A stretch of DNA of 64,000 nt. Source: NVTR01 sp036479015 (GTDB lineage Bacteria; Pseudomonadota; Alphaproteobacteria; Rhodobacterales; Rhodobacteraceae). Of this stretch, positions 9,081-17,410 are shown piece after piece. The stretch is from the NCBI GenBank assembly GCA_036479015.1, contig JAZGFB010000039.1, positions 17,190 to 81,189 on the forward strand, read 5' to 3'. Position 1 is the first letter of the stretch. Each line of letters starts with the position of its first letter. A program made the translations under genes and the position numbers. The notes beneath the pieces are model-generated. The model was not told the origin of the DNA, searched no databases, and saw nothing but the letters and a program-made list of their open reading frames with translations.

Positions 9081-9413
9081 TTAAACGCAGCCTGTTGGCT
9101 TTGGTAGGCCAGCGATCTTACAGGCTTGCTTGGCTGGACCGTATGGGAACAATTCGTACATGTACTTGTTGTTGCCAATTTCTGGGCCCATGGATTTCTT
9201 GATCGACTTGATCAAAACCCGCACAGCCGGAGCAATCTGGTACTCTTCATAATATTCACGAAGAAAGTTCACCACAGCCCAGTGCTCTTCGTTCATCGCG
9301 ACCTCTTCGGCGTCTGCGATCACGTTGGCCAGATCTTCTGTCCAATCGCTAAGTGTGGTGATGTAGCCTTCTTCATCATGCTCAACTGTTGTGCCGTTCA
9401 CATCGTATGACAT
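9081..9413 (-). CDS. dsrC: DsrC sulfur carrier protein
   Basis: A 110-residue DsrC/TusE-family protein. The flexible C-terminal arm carries both functional cysteines, Cys98 and the penultimate Cys109 in CKIAGLPKPTGCV. The Cys-X10-Cys spacing marks true DsrC rather than single-Cys relatives. DsrC receives persulfide sulfur from DsrEFH, presents it to DsrAB for oxidation, and is recycled by DsrMK. The gene sits between dsrH and dsrM as in Allochromatium. Confidence 0.95.
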   Translation of the reverse strand: MSYDVNGTTVEHDEEGYITTLSDWTEDLANVIADAEEVAMNEEHWAVVNFLREYYEEYQIAPAVRVLIKSIKKSMGPEIGNNKYMYELFPYGPAKQACKIAGLPKPTGCV

Positions 9414-9455
9414 ATTAAGTTCCTCTTGGTTTAATTTCTTAAGTTTCTTTTGATT

Positions 9456-9764
9456 TCAAAGCCATGCCTGCGTGCGATCGCTTTTGGCGGCCAGTTCGAC
9501 AAACCCGCTATAGTCCACCGATGTTATTCCGTCGAGCATGCGTCCGGTGTCCAGCCCGCGTGCCGCAAAGTCTGGGCCTAAAACGCAGAGCGAAACCGCG
9601 CCGCTACGTGCAGAAAGTGCGTCAGACACGTTCGTTCCGGATGAGGCGCCATAAACACCGTCTTCAATCATCAATACCGTGTCACCGTCCTTGGCGTGGG
9701 CAATGCAGCTTAGCAATGCGCCGGTGGCAAAGGGGGATTTGTTAACTGTGTGTAATGTTCCCAT
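9456..9764 (-). CDS. dsrH: DsrH sulfurtransferase subunit
   Basis: A 102-residue DsrH/TusB-like protein. Cys20 (LLSCIAHA) is at the same position as the conserved cysteine of Allochromatium DsrH. It forms the DsrE2F2H2 hexamer with the two upstream genes and helps move persulfide sulfur to DsrC. It starts 9 bases after dsrF and is followed after 42 bases by dsrC. Length is normal. Confidence 0.92.
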   Translation of the reverse strand: MGTLHTVNKSPFATGALLSCIAHAKDGDTVLMIEDGVYGASSGTNVSDALSARSGAVSLCVLGPDFAARGLDTGRMLDGITSVDYSGFVELAAKSDRTQAWL

Positions 9765-9773
9765 GATTTTCCC

Positions 9774-10184
9774 CTAAAAGCTTAGCACAACGTCTTGATC
9801 TGCCATCACATCGGCCATTTCGGCGCGACTGATGATGCGGATCGACGGTTTTTCGGCGTAATCGTCATCTTCGTCTTCCCAGATGATTTCCTGTAGGTCG
9901 TCAGCCGTCAGGCCGCGCTCATCCAGGCTTTCCTGTTCCACGAACAGCTTGGTGACTTCATAGTCACCCAATGCGCGGAACGTGGGCGAGAAATTCTTGA
10001 TACCGATTTCCTTGGTGTCCTGACCTTTGGTCAGTTGGAACACGCCGTCGTCAAGAAATGCCAAAGACACATCCTGATCAAAGGCGGCACCGATTAGCAC
10101 CACTTCTAGGCTTTCCAGCGCATAGATGGTGCCATAAGGCGCCTTGCGGTTCACGTAGAGGAATTTTTTGATATTTTCTGACAT
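9774..10184 (-). CDS. dsrF: DsrF sulfurtransferase subunit
   Basis: A 136-residue DsrF/TusC-like protein beginning FLYVNRKAPYGTIYALESLE, with an acidic linker (IIWEDEDDDYAEKP) before its last strand. It contains no cysteine, which agrees with DsrF being the non-catalytic subunit of the DsrEFH hexamer. It is 9 bases after dsrE and 9 bases before dsrH, so the three subunits are surely co-translated. Confidence 0.92.
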   Translation of the reverse strand: MSENIKKFLYVNRKAPYGTIYALESLEVVLIGAAFDQDVSLAFLDDGVFQLTKGQDTKEIGIKNFSPTFRALGDYEVTKLFVEQESLDERGLTADDLQEIIWEDEDDDYAEKPSIRIISRAEMADVMADQDVVLSF

Positions 10185-10193
10185 AATTTTCCC

Positions 10194-10586
10194 CTAGTCC
10201 CCGAACGTCATAAGACGATCAGTCTGGATGCCCATTTCGATCAACTGGCCAAGGCCGGAAATCCGGAAACCATCGGCGATATTGTTGGCGTCTTTGCCCT
10301 GGCGTGTCGCTTCGTTTTCATCCAGCAGGCCACGGCGTTGTGCTGCGGCAATGCAGATCACCAGATCTACGTCATGTTCCTTGGCCAATGCTGACCATTG
10401 CTGCTGAATGTTGCGTTCATCCTGCGGTGGGATCGACAGGCGGGTGCCCACGTTCACACCGTCATGATAAAAGAACACACGCGGTATTTCATGCCCGGCC
10501 TCAAGCGCGGTTTTGGCAAAGTTATATGCCGTATCCGACGCTTGATGCGTGTAAGGGCCTTCGCTGACGACTATTCCAAACTTCAC
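10194..10586 (-). CDS. dsrE: DsrE, catalytic subunit of DsrEFH
   Basis: A 130-residue DsrE/TusD-like protein with the family start KFGIVVSEGPYTHQASDTAY. Its catalytic cysteine is Cys78 in DLVICIAAAQRRG, the same residue number as the active-site Cys of Allochromatium DsrE. DsrE accepts sulfur (for example from TusA) and hands it to DsrC. It lies 12 bases after dsrB. dsrEFH occurs with oxidative, not reductive, dsr systems. Confidence 0.94.
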   Translation of the reverse strand: MKFGIVVSEGPYTHQASDTAYNFAKTALEAGHEIPRVFFYHDGVNVGTRLSIPPQDERNIQQQWSALAKEHDVDLVICIAAAQRRGLLDENEATRQGKDANNIADGFRISGLGQLIEMGIQTDRLMTFGD

Positions 10587-10598
10587 AGTAACAACCCC

Positions 10599-11687
10599 TT
10601 AGAAATGGATGTGCGCCGAGGCGTTCATGGTTTTGCGAGAGCCATCCCATGTGTCCAGATGGTGCTTGGTGAAAGCCAGGTCAGTCATGTCAAAGAAACG
10701 GTTCCAACCGATACGGTCGATCCATTCGCCCATGCGCTCCCAGTGCTTGGCGTCGGCTTTGTAGGCTTCAACAATTCTGGCAACCACGGCTTTAACTTCC
10801 GGCCAATGGGGCGGGTTGTTGGGCAAGTTGGCGACAGCCAGCTTATGGAACGTTGGCTTGGTTCGGGCATTTGAATGCTTGCCACCAACCCAGATCGCAA
10901 TCTTGGTGCTTTCAGCGCTGTTGATCTGCATTGGCGGGCACGGCGGGTAACAGGCGCCGCAGCAAATGCATTTCTTTTCGTCAATTTCCAGCGTCGGCTT
11001 GCCGTCAACCATGGCGGGGCGGATCGCCGCAACCGGGCAACGGGCCACAACGGCGGGGCGTTCACAGACGTTGGCAACCATATCATGGTTGATTTTCGGC
11101 GGCTTGGTGTATTGCACGTTGATCGCAATATCGCCCTGGCCGCCGCAGTTGATCTGACAACACGAAGTGGTGATCCGCAGGCGGTTTGGCATCTTTTCCT
11201 GAATAAATTCAGCGTGCAGATAATCCATCAGGCCCTTCACAACACCAGAGGCGTCAGTGCCCGGAATATCGCAATGCAGCCAACCCTGGGTGTGGGATAT
11301 CATTGAAACCGACGCACCTGTGCCGCCAACAGGGAAACCTTCAGCACCAAGTGCCTGGATCAGTGGCTCTACCATTTCTTCTTTGGAGACCATGTATTCA
11401 ATATTTGAACGGGTGGTGAAACGCACGTGACCTTCGGCATACTTGTCACCGATGTCGCAAAGCGTGCGGATGGTGAAAACATCCATCTGGCGCTGGGTTC
11501 CAGCACGAACTGTGAAAATTTCATCGCCTGACTTAGAGACGTGACGCAAGACACCTGCTTTTGGACGCTCATGCCAAGCCCAGGCACCGTGGTTTTCTTT
11601 CATCACCGGGTGCATGTACTGGTAATGGTCCGGCACGCCAATTTCATCGGCTGCCCTTGGCTTCACTTTTTCTGCGACTTCGTTCAT
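10599..11687 (-). CDS. dsrB: Dissimilatory sulfite reductase, beta subunit (oxidative type)
   Basis: A 362-residue subunit of siroheme DsrAB. Visible are a cysteine in GWLHCDIPGTDASG (139), the cluster motif TSCCQINCGGQGD (Cys177-X3-Cys181), and an inserted ferredoxin domain with CICCGACYPPCPP. DsrB carries the catalytic siroheme-[4Fe-4S]. In oxidisers DsrAB turns the DsrC-bound sulfur into sulfite. It follows dsrA after 71 bases and is the second gene of the operon. Length is within the usual range. Confidence 0.95.
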   Translation of the reverse strand: MNEVAEKVKPRAADEIGVPDHYQYMHPVMKENHGAWAWHERPKAGVLRHVSKSGDEIFTVRAGTQRQMDVFTIRTLCDIGDKYAEGHVRFTTRSNIEYMVSKEEMVEPLIQALGAEGFPVGGTGASVSMISHTQGWLHCDIPGTDASGVVKGLMDYLHAEFIQEKMPNRLRITTSCCQINCGGQGDIAINVQYTKPPKINHDMVANVCERPAVVARCPVAAIRPAMVDGKPTLEIDEKKCICCGACYPPCPPMQINSAESTKIAIWVGGKHSNARTKPTFHKLAVANLPNNPPHWPEVKAVVARIVEAYKADAKHWERMGEWIDRIGWNRFFDMTDLAFTKHHLDTWDGSRKTMNASAHIHF

Positions 11688-11758
11688 TTCTGCTCTCCCT
11701 ATTCGCGGACCGGATTAAGGGCGCGAATTAATTCTGTTTGACCGGTAGCTGGTGCAGG

Positions 11759-13060
11759 CTATTCGCCTGCAACCGTCATACCTGCTTCCAGTGCTTTACG
11801 TTCAAACCACTTGGCTGCTTCATCATCAAAGTCATCGGTGCGTACATAGCTGGATGTGCGCGGGTGGTTGACCATGTTTGGATCAGCCTCAACGCCAACT
11901 GCCTCCAGGAATGCCGGTAGGCCGATACGGTCGATGGTTTCACCAATGCGTTCATGCTCTAGTGCGTTGTCCGCAAAGAATTCGATGCAGGTTTCAGCAA
12001 ATTCTTCCAGCTCTTCATAGTCTTCGTCGGTGTCCAGCTTCATGAATGGCACGATCATTGTGCCCATTAGGTCACCAACTTTCAGCGAGCGCTTGCCGCC
12101 GATCATGATCGAAACGCCCTTGTCGTCGCCGACGGACAGGGCCTTGGTCATGACATTGATACAGTGCATGCAGCGCACGCAGCTTTGGTTGTCCACATCC
12201 AGCGTGTCATCATCGTTCAACGACAGCGCGCGGGTTGGGCACATGGATACAACAGTGTCGATCATGTATTTGCGGCCAACCTTGGCGACGTGTTCTTTGA
12301 CCTTTTCCTGATCAACCTTCATATCGTCGCGCCATGTGCCAATTACGGCAAAGTCAGCGCGGTGAATGGCGTTTACACAGTCATTGCCGCAGCCCGAAAA
12401 TTTGAATTTAAACTTATATGGCAGGGATGGGCGGTGCATTTCGTCCAAGAAGCGGTTGATGACGCCGCGATGCGCGCGGGCTTCGTCATAGCAAGATTGC
12501 TCGCAACGGGCAGCACCTACGCAGCTCATCGAGGTCCGCAAAGCAGGGCCCGCACCGCCAAGGTCAAAGCCCAGCTCGTTCAATTCATCAAACGCATGCT
12601 GTGTCGCCTCGGACGAGCAACCCTGGAACATAATGTCGCCAGACTGGCCGTGAAACGCGATCAGGCCGGAACCGTGACGCTCCCAGATGTCGCAAAGTTT
12701 GCGCAGGATGTCAGTTGTATAGTGAAAACCTGGGGGCGGCATAACACGCAGGGTGTGGAATTCTTTTGATTCTGGAAATTTGTCGGCAACTTCGGAAAAC
12801 CGGGGAATAATACCGCCGCCATATCCGTAGACGGACACTGTGCCGCCCTTCCAATAGCCTAGACGGTTTTCATATGAATGCTCTAACTGACCCAAAAGGT
12901 CGTTCATCATCGGGGCGTATTTTTCTTCTTTTGAATCGCGAAGACGCTTAAGGCCTGTAACGAAAGAGGGCCAAGGGCCATCTTCCAACTGATCCAACAT
13001 AGGTGTCGGGTGTTGCTCGACCTGTTTGGACGCATCGTCCATCGAATCACCATCTTTCAT
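11759..13060 (-). CDS. dsrA: Dissimilatory sulfite reductase, alpha subunit (oxidative type)
   Basis: A 433-residue protein with the siroheme/cluster cysteines SCVGAARC (180-186, C-X5-C) and SGCGNDC (224-228, C-X3-C), and a ferredoxin domain with MCPTRALS and CVRCMHCINVM. These are the DsrA hallmarks. It is the first gene of the thirteen-gene minus-strand unit. The start is supported by GGGAG about 8 bases upstream. The oxidative assignment comes from the dsrEFH and dsrL neighbours and the lack of dsrD. Regulation probably acts in the 266-base AT-rich divergent region upstream. Confidence 0.96.
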   Translation of the reverse strand: MKDGDSMDDASKQVEQHPTPMLDQLEDGPWPSFVTGLKRLRDSKEEKYAPMMNDLLGQLEHSYENRLGYWKGGTVSVYGYGGGIIPRFSEVADKFPESKEFHTLRVMPPPGFHYTTDILRKLCDIWERHGSGLIAFHGQSGDIMFQGCSSEATQHAFDELNELGFDLGGAGPALRTSMSCVGAARCEQSCYDEARAHRGVINRFLDEMHRPSLPYKFKFKFSGCGNDCVNAIHRADFAVIGTWRDDMKVDQEKVKEHVAKVGRKYMIDTVVSMCPTRALSLNDDDTLDVDNQSCVRCMHCINVMTKALSVGDDKGVSIMIGGKRSLKVGDLMGTMIVPFMKLDTDEDYEELEEFAETCIEFFADNALEHERIGETIDRIGLPAFLEAVGVEADPNMVNHPRTSSYVRTDDFDDEAAKWFERKALEAGMTVAGE

Positions 13061-13326
13061 CAGTTTTCTCCCTTACGTTCTGTTCGCGCTGCCCGGTTGG
13101 GGCAATTTGTCGTTACGACGTGCACACTTACTTATATGTTAAAGCTAAACTTTCAGCGTATTTGGTTCACCGGCCTTAATAGTACCATATATCATATCCT
13201 ATTTTTATATTACAATTATTGAATGTAAAGGCAAACCTGTGTAAATCTTATCCAAATGTATTGAGCGGGATGTTACATAATGGCATTAAGATATAGCAAA
13301 TTAGCCAGCATGTGTGGGAAAAATCA
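13061..13326. promoter_or_regulatory. Divergent promoter region between dsrA and the TauD-like operon
   Basis: This 266-base stretch is AT-rich compared with the genes beside it and contains no convincing gene. It must hold promoters for both the dsr operon (leftward) and the dioxygenase-cysG operon (rightward). Short dyads can be seen, such as TTACA-N9-TGTAA at 13210-13228, but none is strong enough to name a regulator. Confidence 0.5.
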
Positions 13327-14250
13327 ATGGGCGTAGCTATGCGGCAATCGGACGCTCAATTCTCTTGGGCAACAGGGCCTGACGGGCTATATCAGGCGTG
13401 GCGTTCCCAAAAACTTGCAGCTGTGGCGCAAATTTCAGAGCCAACAAAGCCAATAGAGATTCGCAGTCTTGGCGCGCCTTCATCTGCCGAAATTGCCGAA
13501 ATCACCCGCCGTTGCCAGGTATTGAACGCCGTTCCCTATGCCAGCGACCAGGATGCGGATCAGCCTGACATCATTCGGAACCAACTGCGCGGTTTCACCC
13601 AGGCATTCGGCTTGCAGATAGCCGAAACCCACAGATCTGCCGGGCAACAGGGGATCGTTGCGTTGCAGCAAAGTCAGAAAAGCAATCAGCGCGCCTATAT
13701 TCCATACTCAAAAAAGCCGATGAACTGGCATACTGATGGGTATTATAATGGGCCGGACGAAAAAATCCGCGCCATGGTGCTGCACTGTGTGCAACCGGCC
13801 AAGGATGGTGGGGTAAACCAGTTTTTGGACCCGGAAATTGCCTATATTCGTCTACGGGACGAAAACCCAAGCTATATAGATGCGCTGATGCACCCGCGCG
13901 CCATGACCATACCTGAGAACCAAGAACCAGGTGGTACATTGCGCCCTGTCAGCATTGGCCCGGTATTTCTTAAGAACAGTGAAGCCGGGCATTTGGAAAT
14001 GCGTTATACAGCGCGAACCCGCAGCATTGCCTGGCGCAAAGATGCACTGACCCAAGAGGCCGTTGAGTTTCTGGGTGGCGTCCTGCGTTCGGATGATCCG
14101 TTTATTCAAACTATTAAGATGCAAGCTGGCGGGGGTGTATTGTGCAATAACTCGCTTCATAACCGGACTGGGTTTGATCCCAATCTAGACACGGACAGCG
14201 ACCGATTAGTGTTTCGGGTTCGCTTTCACAATCGCGTTTCAGGGAGTTAG
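13327..14250 (+). CDS. TauD/TfdA-family 2-oxoglutarate Fe(II) dioxygenase
   Basis: A 307-residue protein with the Fe(II) facial triad of the family: His-X-Asp in MNWHTDGYYN and the distal His in NNSLHNRTGFD, followed by an arginine-containing strand (RLVFRVRFHN) that should bind 2-oxoglutarate. Such enzymes hydroxylate carbon next to a leaving group. TauD itself releases sulfite from taurine, but the substrate here cannot be read from the sequence. ATG 13327 is chosen over an in-frame GTG at 13312. It starts the operon with two small genes and cysG, divergent from dsrA, which suggests a sulfur-related role. That role is inference. Confidence 0.8.
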   Translation: MGVAMRQSDAQFSWATGPDGLYQAWRSQKLAAVAQISEPTKPIEIRSLGAPSSAEIAEITRRCQVLNAVPYASDQDADQPDIIRNQLRGFTQAFGLQIAETHRSAGQQGIVALQQSQKSNQRAYIPYSKKPMNWHTDGYYNGPDEKIRAMVLHCVQPAKDGGVNQFLDPEIAYIRLRDENPSYIDALMHPRAMTIPENQEPGGTLRPVSIGPVFLKNSEAGHLEMRYTARTRSIAWRKDALTQEAVEFLGGVLRSDDPFIQTIKMQAGGGVLCNNSLHNRTGFDPNLDTDSDRLVFRVRFHNRVSGS

Positions 14251-14252
14251 AA

Positions 14253-14450
14253 ATGGCTAAGCTAAGTGACTTAATAATACAGCATCCGGAGGTCGACAGT
14301 TTTGGTAAGCTGGAAAACCTGGTGGCCCATGCCGGTGAATCCGGGCAGATGTTTCTAGAATTCGATGTAAAGCCTGACTATCGAGACACCCCCAAAAAGT
14401 GGGAGTGGCGTCTTGAGGCTGTGTTTGCACGTGGGCTGAAATATGACTGA
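14253..14450 (+). CDS. Small unrecognised protein in the dsr-linked operon
   Basis: A 65-residue soluble protein without cysteines. I do not recognise a family. It has a good ribosome-binding site (GGGAG 9 bases before ATG), starts 2 bases after the dioxygenase stop, and overlaps the next gene by 8 bases. The C-terminal half (FLEFDVKPDYRDTPKKWEWR) is rich in aromatic and charged residues. The tight coupling to the dioxygenase and to cysG argues that it is translated and works with them. Confidence 0.7.
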   Translation: MAKLSDLIIQHPEVDSFGKLENLVAHAGESGQMFLEFDVKPDYRDTPKKWEWRLEAVFARGLKYD

Positions 14451-14661
14451 TGAGGTTATCACCCAACTGGGCGAGCTTGAGCTGCCGTTTGGCCGATATG
14501 TTAACATCAAGAATGTAGAACATGCTTCCGGGCTGAATATGCTGCGCTTGACACTGCGTGAAGGGCGGCGGTTTACCATCGTTGATCTTGATGCGAAATC
14601 TGCGGAAAAACTGGGCGATCTGATGGCGCGCTGGGCCAGCGTGTCCGGTGCGACTGATTGA
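14443..14661 (+). CDS. Small unrecognised protein upstream of cysG
   Basis: A 72-residue protein without cysteines, predicted mainly as strands and one terminal helix (SAEKLGDLMARWAS). The core ELELPFGRYVNIKNVEH ... MLRLTLREGRRFTIVDLD has the look of a conserved small domain, but I cannot name it with certainty. It overlaps the preceding small gene by 8 bases and precedes cysG by 20 bases. A role with siroheme synthesis or with the dioxygenase is inference from position. Confidence 0.7.
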   Translation: MTDEVITQLGELELPFGRYVNIKNVEHASGLNMLRLTLREGRRFTIVDLDAKSAEKLGDLMARWASVSGATD

Positions 14662-14681
14662 TAAAATAAAGGCAATATAAC

Positions 14682-16121
14682 ATGGACTATCTTCCGATAT
14701 TTCTGGACATTGATGACAAGGTTGTCGTTGTCGATGGTGGCGGCACGGTTGCGGCCAGACGTGCAGAGCGGGCCCTGCTATGCGGTGCCAAGGTGCATGT
14801 TTTTGACCCGGACCTGAGCGATGAGTTCAACGACCTGCTTACCCACGATAACCTGACCCATTTCCCCCGGGCGATTAACGCAGGTGATGTTGCTGGGGCG
14901 ATCGTGGCCTATGGTGCATCAGAAGACGACGCGCGCGACAAAGTGCTGTTTGACGCGGCAAAGTCGGCGGGGGTTTTGTCAAACGTCGCGGATGTTGCTG
15001 AATATTGCGACTTTATCACCCCATCTGTGGTGGATCGCTCCCCTTTGGTGGTGGCCATATCGTCGGGCGGAACCGCGCCGGTCATAGCCCGCATTTTGCG
15101 GGCCCGTATAGAATCACTGTTGCCACCTGCCTATGGCCGCATGGCGCATTTCATGGGAAAATTCCGCGCCGAAGTGTTGGCTAAGATCAACAGTACCACC
15201 GCACGTCGACGTTTTTGGGAACGCATGATCGATGGCCCGGCGGGCGATTTGTTCTTGGCCGGGGATGAAGCCAGTGCAACCAGCCACCTACAGGCGGCAC
15301 TGTTAGATGACAGCGCGCAAAACGGCACTGCCTCAAAGGGGGAGGTTTACCTGGTGGGGGCTGGGCCGGGGGATCCTGATCTGCTGACATTCAAGGCGCT
15401 TCGTCTTATGCAGCGTGCGGATGTTGTGCTTTATGACCGTTTGGTCGGGGATGAAATTGTTGATCTGTTGCGCCGTGACGCCGAGCGAATTTACGTGGGT
15501 AAACTGCCTAACCAGCACACGATGTCCCAGGAAGATATCAGCCAGCTGATGGTGGATCTGGCCAAAAAGGGCAAGCGGGTGTTGCGCCTGAAGGGAGGCG
15601 ATCCATTTGTCTTTGGGCGCGGTGGTGAGGAAATTGAAACCTTGGCTGAAAATGATATTCCATTTCAGGTGGTTCCGGGGATAACAGCCGCATCAGGTGC
15701 CACTGCCTATGCTGGCATTCCACTTACCCATAGGGATTACGCCCAGGCTTGCGTGTTTGTAACGGCCCATGGGCGCGAAGGCGTGCTGGGCTTGGATTGG
15801 GATGTATTACTGCGGCCAGCCCAGACCGTGGCGGTTTATATGGGGCTTTCAAGCCTAAAGGACCTAAGTGAACAGTTCGTCAACCGCGGTGCCAATCCTG
15901 ACACCCCGGCGGCTATTATCGACAATGGCACCCGGCCCAATCAAAAGGTGGCCGTCGGCACTGTTAGTATGCTGCATGAATTGGCAGTTCAAAATGAACT
16001 GACCGGCCCGTCGATGATCGTTATTGGTGATGTTGTGCGGTTGCGCGAAAAGCTGCGCTGGTTTTCGGAGCATGATACAGCCAGATATTCTATGGGCCTG
16101 AGTGCGAAAGAGGCACTTTAG
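14682..16121 (+). CDS. cysG: Siroheme synthase CysG (bifunctional)
   Basis: A 479-residue fusion. The N-terminal third is the precorrin-2 dehydrogenase/ferrochelatase (VVVVDGGGTVAARRAERALL, NAD site; a conserved SSGGTAPVIAR segment). The C-terminal part is uroporphyrinogen-III C-methyltransferase, beginning VYLVGAGPGDPDLLTFKALR and containing RLKGGDPFVFGRGGEE, the SAM/substrate loops. It makes siroheme from uroporphyrinogen III. Its position divergent from dsrA and opposite dsrN suggests it is dedicated to supplying the DsrAB cofactor. Length is normal. Confidence 0.94.
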   Translation: MDYLPIFLDIDDKVVVVDGGGTVAARRAERALLCGAKVHVFDPDLSDEFNDLLTHDNLTHFPRAINAGDVAGAIVAYGASEDDARDKVLFDAAKSAGVLSNVADVAEYCDFITPSVVDRSPLVVAISSGGTAPVIARILRARIESLLPPAYGRMAHFMGKFRAEVLAKINSTTARRRFWERMIDGPAGDLFLAGDEASATSHLQAALLDDSAQNGTASKGEVYLVGAGPGDPDLLTFKALRLMQRADVVLYDRLVGDEIVDLLRRDAERIYVGKLPNQHTMSQEDISQLMVDLAKKGKRVLRLKGGDPFVFGRGGEEIETLAENDIPFQVVPGITAASGATAYAGIPLTHRDYAQACVFVTAHGREGVLGLDWDVLLRPAQTVAVYMGLSSLKDLSEQFVNRGANPDTPAAIIDNGTRPNQKVAVGTVSMLHELAVQNELTGPSMIVIGDVVRLREKLRWFSEHDTARYSMGLSAKEAL

Positions 16122-16151
16122 CGGCAGTAAGGTCTAATTTCTTACCATTGG

Positions 16152-16207
16152 GCAAAAGTGTTTTGCCTAACATACAATCACATGCTAATTTGTGAAAGTG
16201 TTAGGCA
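16152..16207. promoter_or_regulatory. Two dyads upstream of the YeeE-type transporter
   Basis: GCAAAA-GTG-TTTTGC lies at 16152-16166, and TGCCTAACA (16164-16172) is repeated in inverse as TGTTAGGCA (16199-16207). They lie 59-114 bases before the transporter start and are good operator candidates. A related GTGTTAGG string occurs near position 62, upstream of dsrE2. Confidence 0.45.
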
Positions 16208-16265
16208 GGCGCTTTGAGAACCGTGACTGGGTCACGGGGATACAGCGACAATAGATGGGTGGAAA

Positions 16266-17369
16266 ATGCTAGAAACTTTGAAAGAAATCGTCGTTGAAAA
16301 TCCGGGGTTCTACGTCGGCTGGGGCGGGCTGCTTATAGGCATAGTATTTGGTGTAATCGTTTACCGCACTAATTTTTGCACCATGGGCTCTATTTCCGAT
16401 ATTTTGTCATTTGGCGACTACAAGCGGTTCAGGTCGTGGTTGTTGGCTGCTGCCGTCGGGATTTTGGGCGTTGGGATGCTGGAATATATCGGCGTCGTTG
16501 ACGTGGCCGACTCAATTTATCTGACCCCAAATTTTGGCTGGTTGGCTAACATAGTTGGCGGGCTGATGTTTGGGTTCGGCATGGTTTTTGCAGGCGGCTG
16601 TATCAGCCGCAACTTGGTTCGCGCTGGCGGTGGAGACCTGCGATCACTTGTGGTTCTGATGTTCACCGGCGTTTTTGGTTTCATGACAATCGGCGGATTG
16701 TTGGGCCCATTACGTGTAAGCCTGTTTGGCCCGGCAACGCTTGATCTGACCGGGCGTGGAATGGCAACCCAAGGTGTTGATGAATTTTTGGCGGCCGCAT
16801 CCGGTATGGGGCTGGCGGGCGCGAACACCGCAGCCGTTTTGGTGCTGGCGGGCGCGATACTGGTGTATTGCTTCAAAGATGCTGGGTTCAGAACATCGCC
16901 GAACCACATATTCGCGGGTGTAGGAATTGGGCTGTGCGTTGTGGCTGGTTGGTTCCTGACCGGCTTGGCCCAAGACGAATTCGCGGATGTGCCGGTGCAA
17001 CTGACGTCACTGACTTATGTGCGCCCCACCGGTGATACACTGGACTATATGATGCGATTTACTGCTTTGGGCGCACCGGGGTTCGGTGTGGTGACGTTGA
17101 TTGGTGCGCTCTTGGGTGGTTTTCTGGGCGCGCTTTCACGCGGACGTCTGCATTTGACTACTTTTGCGGACAAAAAGGATTCTATCCGCAATATGTTTGG
17201 CGCGGCATTCATGGGAATTGGCGGCGTATTGGCATTGGGCTGCACGGTTGGTCAGGGGCTAACCGGTGTGTCCACACTGGCGGTCGGCTCATTCATCACA
17301 CTTGCCAGCATTATTGGCGGCGCAGTTGCCGGTGTGAAATCTTTGGAATTTCTACTGTTGCGTGACTAA
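16266..17369 (+). CDS. YeeE/YedE-family thiosulfate or sulfur-compound transporter
   Basis: A 367-residue membrane protein with about nine hydrophobic segments. It is a full-length double-repeat YeeE/YedE protein, not the split half-size form. Three motifs hold the conserved cysteines of this family: FCTMGSISD (Cys38), GGCISRNLVRAGGG and LGCTVGQGLTGVS. In the thiosulfate uptake protein TsuA such cysteines line the path of the substrate. Beside dsr genes it probably imports thiosulfate or a related sulfur compound. It has its own upstream region with two dyads and converges on mrp. Confidence 0.87.
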   Translation: MLETLKEIVVENPGFYVGWGGLLIGIVFGVIVYRTNFCTMGSISDILSFGDYKRFRSWLLAAAVGILGVGMLEYIGVVDVADSIYLTPNFGWLANIVGGLMFGFGMVFAGGCISRNLVRAGGGDLRSLVVLMFTGVFGFMTIGGLLGPLRVSLFGPATLDLTGRGMATQGVDEFLAAASGMGLAGANTAAVLVLAGAILVYCFKDAGFRTSPNHIFAGVGIGLCVVAGWFLTGLAQDEFADVPVQLTSLTYVRPTGDTLDYMMRFTALGAPGFGVVTLIGALLGGFLGALSRGRLHLTTFADKKDSIRNMFGAAFMGIGGVLALGCTVGQGLTGVSTLAVGSFITLASIIGGAVAGVKSLEFLLLRD

Positions 17370-17379
17370 ACCCAAGCAG

Positions 17380-17408
17380 CCCTGGGCATGGGATGGGCTT
17401 GCCCAGGG
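17380..17408. terminator. Hairpin between the YeeE-type gene and mrp
   Basis: CCCTGGGC at 17380-17387 pairs with GCCCAGGG at 17401-17408 around a 13-base loop, exactly between two converging genes. No clear T-run follows on the plus strand, so it may be a weak or factor-assisted terminator. Confidence 0.45.
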
Positions 17409-17410
17409 TC

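Noticed and set aside
12164..12769. 201-codon plus-strand open frame opposite dsrA
   Set aside because: DsrA is complete on the other strand with all its cluster motifs; this frame has no family resemblance.
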